Under the pieces are notes generated by a model. The model saw nothing but the letters and a program-made list of their open reading frames with translations. It ran no database searches and was not told the DNA's origin. DNA of 64,000 nt from Halotia wernerae. GTDB lineage: Bacteria; Cyanobacteriota; Cyanobacteriia; Cyanobacteriales; Nostocaceae. This document shows, in pieces, positions 60,832 to 64,000 of this stretch (position 1 is the stretch's first letter; each line of letters begins with the position of its first letter). Both the position numbers and the translations under genes were made by a program. The stretch spans positions 1-64,000 of the forward strand of contig JAYGHB010000100.1 in assembly GCA_034931985.1 (NCBI GenBank), read 5' to 3'.

Positions 60832-61626
60832 TTATTGATCTCCTCCTGTTGATTCAGGATTATTCAGCGTTGTTAAAACCGCTTGCGAATCAGTTACAAA
60901 ACCAAAGCATTGTTTAATGTTGTATAAGGTTGCCAACCAACAATAGTCGGGAGACGTTGTAGCACTACAGTCTTTCACTAAAATGCAGTCATATCCTAAA
61001 AAATGAGCATCACATAGTGTAGTCATTACACATTGATCAGCATTGACACCAGCAAAAAATAGTGTCGTTCTTCCCAGGTTCCGCAGGATACTATCTAGAG
61101 GTGTATCCCAAAAGCCACTCATGCGGTATTTATCCACACGAATATCTTCTGGTAGCTGTTCTAGTTCGTCTACTACGGCTGCTGCCCAACTACCTGCCAT
61201 GAGTACTCTAGCACCATTGGCAGGTAATGGATCGCCTAATCCGATGCCTTCTCCTGTGGGGTTGTAGACGTGACGAGAAGCGGCACTAATATTTAGTAAA
61301 TCAGGACGATTGCCCCAATTTAACCAAATTACCGCTACACCAGCCTCACGCAATTCTGGCAGTAAGTTGTTCAAAGGTTCAATAGGCTGACGTGCTGGAG
61401 TTACGTCTACGCCGATATGCGCTAACCAGCCATCGGGGTGACAAAAGTCGTTTTGCATATCAATGACAAGAATGGCTGCTTTTGCCAAGTCTAGGCGCAG
61501 GGTTTTGGTTTCTGTTGATAAAATAGCGGATTGTGGGGTCTTTTGAGGACGAGTGATATCTGCGATCGCCTGATTCACAGTCCAAGCATTTGGTGCAACT
61601 CCCAATGTCCGAAAAGGCAGATTCAT
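60832..61626 (-). CDS. Isochorismatase-family cysteine hydrolase
   Basis: A 264-residue amidohydrolase of the isochorismatase-like superfamily. The Asp-Lys-Cys triad is present: LVIDMQNDFCHP, DKYRMSGFWDT and GVNADQCVMTT. Members cleave amides such as nicotinamide, N-carbamoylsarcosine, ureidoacrylate or biuret. Divergent from a deaminase-type amidohydrolase gene 52-82 bases away, it likely acts in the same nitrogen-compound breakdown route. A biuret/ureide-type substrate is a guess. Confidence 0.9.
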   Translation of the reverse strand: MNLPFRTLGVAPNAWTVNQAIADITRPQKTPQSAILSTETKTLRLDLAKAAILVIDMQNDFCHPDGWLAHIGVDVTPARQPIEPLNNLLPELREAGVAVIWLNWGNRPDLLNISAASRHVYNPTGEGIGLGDPLPANGARVLMAGSWAAAVVDELEQLPEDIRVDKYRMSGFWDTPLDSILRNLGRTTLFFAGVNADQCVMTTLCDAHFLGYDCILVKDCSATTSPDYCWLATLYNIKQCFGFVTDSQAVLTTLNNPESTGGDQ

Positions 61627-61707
61627 AAATTACAACGTCCAAAACCATTTTTAATTTGTAACTTGAATTGCTACTGAGTGTTCAATAACTTAATCAAGGT
61701 AAATATT

Positions 61708-63117
61708 GTGAATTTCACTATCCAGAACGTTTTGATTGCCACCAATGACGATTATGCAACCGTAGATGTGCAAGTTGTGGATGGTAAAATTGCTGCCATT
61801 GCTCCCAAATTAGAGGCGATCGGTACTGTCTTTGATGGTAGCAATAAGCTGTTACTGCCTGGGTTCTTTAATGCCCACACCCACTCATCAGAAATGTGGC
61901 AACGGGGAATTATGTCAATTTTCCCTTTAGAATTATGGCTAGCGGAATTATATGATTTTGCCCCCCTTGATCTAGAAAAGGTTTATCTCAGTGCTTTGGG
62001 AACAGCAGTAGAAACTCTACTTTCTGGCGGTACAAGTGTAGTAGATCATCTCGTGTTAATTCCCGGACAAGAACTAGAAACGATCGCCACTGCAATTCGC
62101 GCTTATCAAAAAGTAGGCATTCGTGCTTTTATTGCACCTTTAATTCAAGATGAACCCCTCACCGCAGGGATGCCTTCTGGGGAATCGCAACAAAATCATC
62201 AGCCTTATTTTCGCTCAACTTTAGCAACATTAGAAATCATCGAAGAAGCGGTGAAAAAGTTTCATCGTCCAGATGAAGGTATCAGCATTTTAGTTGCACC
62301 AACGGGGATGCAGCTTTGTACTGATGCGTTATTTGAGGGGTGTATTGAATTAAGCGATCGCTATAATCTTTGTCGTCACTCTCACTTACTCGAAACGAAA
62401 GCCCAAGAAAAACTTGCCCAAGAAAAATACAGTTGTACTGCGGTTGAACATTTAAAAAGAATCGGTTATTTGAGCGATCGCACTTCTTTAGCCCATTGTG
62501 TCTGGTTAAATGATCAAGACATTACTATTCTTGCAGAAACTCAATCTACAGTTGTGCATAATCCCTTGAGTAACCTGCGTTTAGGCAGTGGTATTGCCCC
62601 AATTTTAAAATATCGGCAAGCCGGGGTAAACGTAACTTTTGGTTGTGATGGTGCTTCTAGTAATGACTCCCAAGATTTACTAGAGGCGATCAAAATTGGT
62701 TCTATTCTGCACAATGTGACAGACTTAGATTACCAATCCTGGATTACGCCTCGACAAGCAGTAGAAATGGCAGCATTAGGAGGTGCAAAAGGCTTGAATG
62801 TAGCAGACAAACTCGGTTCTTTGACGGTCGGTAAACAAGCCGATTTAGTGTTTTATGACCTCACTAATTTATCATTGCTACCCCGCACAGATCCCATTGG
62901 TTTGCTAGTTTTAGGTCGTCCTACAAACGTTGTTGATAGCGCTTGGGTGAATGGTCAGCAAATTGTGGCTGAGGGTAAAGTAACCACAATTAATGTTGAT
63001 CAACTACGTCAAGAATTATTTCAACACAGTCAATGGGAAACAAAACGCAAATCTCAAACCGTTGCCCAAATTGAAACTCATTACCGTAACGTGATGGATT
63101 TACCAGACAGCAAATGA
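61708..63117 (+). CDS. Amidohydrolase of the AtzB/SsnA deaminase group
   Basis: A 469-residue metal-dependent amidohydrolase. Ligand motifs are GFFNAHTHSSEMWQRG (HxH), RHSHLLET (His in the TIM barrel), LAHCVWLN and the Asp in TFGCDGASSND; the LPGFFNAHTH and NPLSNLRLGSG strings place it with cytosine/guanine/hydroxyatrazine deaminase-like enzymes. The GTG at 61708 (AAGG eight bases upstream) is preferred to an in-frame GTG at 61678. With the cysteine hydrolase and cupin it forms a divergent gene group for a heterocyclic nitrogen compound; substrate not identified. Confidence 0.9.
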   Translation: MNFTIQNVLIATNDDYATVDVQVVDGKIAAIAPKLEAIGTVFDGSNKLLLPGFFNAHTHSSEMWQRGIMSIFPLELWLAELYDFAPLDLEKVYLSALGTAVETLLSGGTSVVDHLVLIPGQELETIATAIRAYQKVGIRAFIAPLIQDEPLTAGMPSGESQQNHQPYFRSTLATLEIIEEAVKKFHRPDEGISILVAPTGMQLCTDALFEGCIELSDRYNLCRHSHLLETKAQEKLAQEKYSCTAVEHLKRIGYLSDRTSLAHCVWLNDQDITILAETQSTVVHNPLSNLRLGSGIAPILKYRQAGVNVTFGCDGASSNDSQDLLEAIKIGSILHNVTDLDYQSWITPRQAVEMAALGGAKGLNVADKLGSLTVGKQADLVFYDLTNLSLLPRTDPIGLLVLGRPTNVVDSAWVNGQQIVAEGKVTTINVDQLRQELFQHSQWETKRKSQTVAQIETHYRNVMDLPDSK

Positions 63118-63237
63118 AGTTAATTTTGCACCAACAAGATGTAACTAATTTGTAAGTTTTTCTTGCTTGTGCCTTTCTTCGATAAAATATTAGCAACTTA
63201 GTTCCACAAACACACAAGCGACTATCTTCTAACCATT

Positions 63238-64000
63238 ATGGTTCTAGCCGCACCCCAGCGCCAAACCCCTGTCGTAACTTGGGAAAAACTCCCAGACGAT
63301 TTTATTCTGCCCGACGACCCAGTGGAAAGTATTCAACAGCCTTCCCTTGCAGCCGCCTTAACAGATGCTTTAGGTACAGCAAATCGTATTCAACCACAGA
63401 TGCTTATTGCATCTAATTTTGGTCTTGTCGCCAATATTAATCAAAAAACCGTAGTCAAAGCACCAGATTGGTTGTATGTACCAAGTGTATTGCCTGTTGG
63501 TGCAGGTGTAGTTCGTCGCAGCTATACACCCAACACGGAAGGCGAAAACGTGGCTGTGGTGATGGAATTTCTTTCAGACACGGATAACGCAGAATACTCA
63601 ATTCGTCCTACCTTTCCTTATGGGAAACTATACTTTTACGAACGAATATTGCAAGTTCCTACCTATGTGATTTTTAATCCTTATGAAGTTACTTTAGAAG
63701 TACGTCGTCTGGAAAATGATCAATATTTTTTGCAAGAACCATCAGCATCAGGACGCTTTTGGATTCCTGAATTAAAATTATATTTGGGAATTTGGCAAGG
63801 AACTCGCTTAGGTTTAAGTATTTATTGGTTGCGATGGTGGGATGAAGCAGGTAATTTGTTGTTGTGGAGTTCCGAACAAGCTGAACAAGAACGTCAACGC
63901 GGTGAACAGGAACGCCAACGAGCCGATGATGCGATCGCCCAACTAGAAATTGAACGTCAACGTCAAGCAACACTAGCTGCAAAGTTACGAGAACTAGGTA
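63238..64000 (+). CDS. Uma2-family (DUF820) putative nuclease, partial at window end
   Basis: Open from the ATG at 63238 to the end of the window without a stop (254 codons). It begins MVLAAPQRQTPVVTWEKLPD. The PD-(D/E)xK-like DUF820/Uma2 core shows KAPDWLYVPSVLP (conserved Asp), VAVVMEFLSDTD (Glu position) and YERILQVPTYVIFNP. After WLRWWDEAGN comes a charged coiled coil (EQAEQERQRGEQERQRADDA), as in many long Uma2 proteins. Uma2 genes are highly multiplied in cyanobacteria; biological role unclear. Confidence 0.9.
   Translation, partial: MVLAAPQRQTPVVTWEKLPDDFILPDDPVESIQQPSLAAALTDALGTANRIQPQMLIASNFGLVANINQKTVVKAPDWLYVPSVLPVGAGVVRRSYTPNTEGENVAVVMEFLSDTDNAEYSIRPTFPYGKLYFYERILQVPTYVIFNPYEVTLEVRRLENDQYFLQEPSASGRFWIPELKLYLGIWQGTRLGLSIYWLRWWDEAGNLLLWSSEQAEQERQRGEQERQRADDAIAQLEIERQRQATLAAKLRELG

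Overview
The window is cyanobacterial, most likely from a filamentous, heterocyst-type (Nostocales-like) genome. The GCGATCGC (HIP1) octamer is scattered through genes and spacers. Intergenic DNA is full of small dispersed repeats, heptamer tandem repeats and G/C-rich purine runs of the Nostoc type. Many proteins belong to families typical of cyanobacteria: dual-function GlpX bisphosphatase, CcdA plus Ccs1, a large TamB-like protein, DUF1822, pentapeptide-repeat proteins, a DUF4912 protein, Uma2 and a Tll0287-like haem protein. No tRNA, rRNA operon or CRISPR array was seen.

Layout. 0-12 kb is housekeeping: a TldD/PmbA relative, hemA, glpX, ccdA-ccs1 (cytochrome c maturation), a PstS-type phosphate-binding protein, queF, a phasin-like protein, the SRP RNA (ffs), a YCII protein, a tyrosine-recombinase remnant and an NAD(P)-binding protein. 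12-18 kb is one TamB-like gene. 18-24.4 kb holds a PAP2 phosphatase, two DUF347/COG4705 membrane proteins (one split by a 250-bp MITE), a PepSY protein, a DUF2127 protein and an OmpR-type two-component system whose likely binding sites lie between the PepSY and DUF347 genes. 24.7-29.2 kb has a PEP-CTERM phosphodiesterase-like protein, MoeB-rhodanese, a JAMM peptidase and a branched-chain amino acid ABC ATPase.

29.7-42.7 kb is the most interesting part: a sulfide/persulfide oxidation island. It encodes a TSUP exporter, an ETHE1-like persulfide dioxygenase, an HdrC1-B1-A-C2-B2 set in the order of the sulfur-oxidising sHdr complex, sulfide:quinone reductase with a Tll0287-like c-haem protein, a Rieske protein, a rhodanese, a METTL7-like thiol methyltransferase, a DsrE-like protein, a thioredoxin-reductase-like flavoprotein and a cysteine-containing ArsR repressor. 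The octamer ATAGTAAT sits inside an AT-rich dyad in four of the island's promoter regions, which suggests one ArsR-controlled regulon. The proposed flow is: sulfide to quinone and persulfide by SQR; persulfide to sulfite by the dioxygenase and/or sHdr; sulfite export by TSUP; sulfur carriage by rhodanese and DsrE; methylation of excess thiol or H2S.

42.9-64 kb holds a PstS-like/DUF4912 protein with nearly identical tandem repeats, an IS66 remnant, DUF1822, pentapeptide-repeat proteins, the tldD/tldE pair, a NatD-like permease and NatB-like binding protein, a SelD-less NDH-type flavoprotein, a cupin/cysteine-hydrolase/amidohydrolase group and a partial Uma2 gene running off the end. Where a non-ATG frame start preceded a better ATG or GTG with a Shine-Dalgarno sequence, the shorter start was chosen and this is stated.
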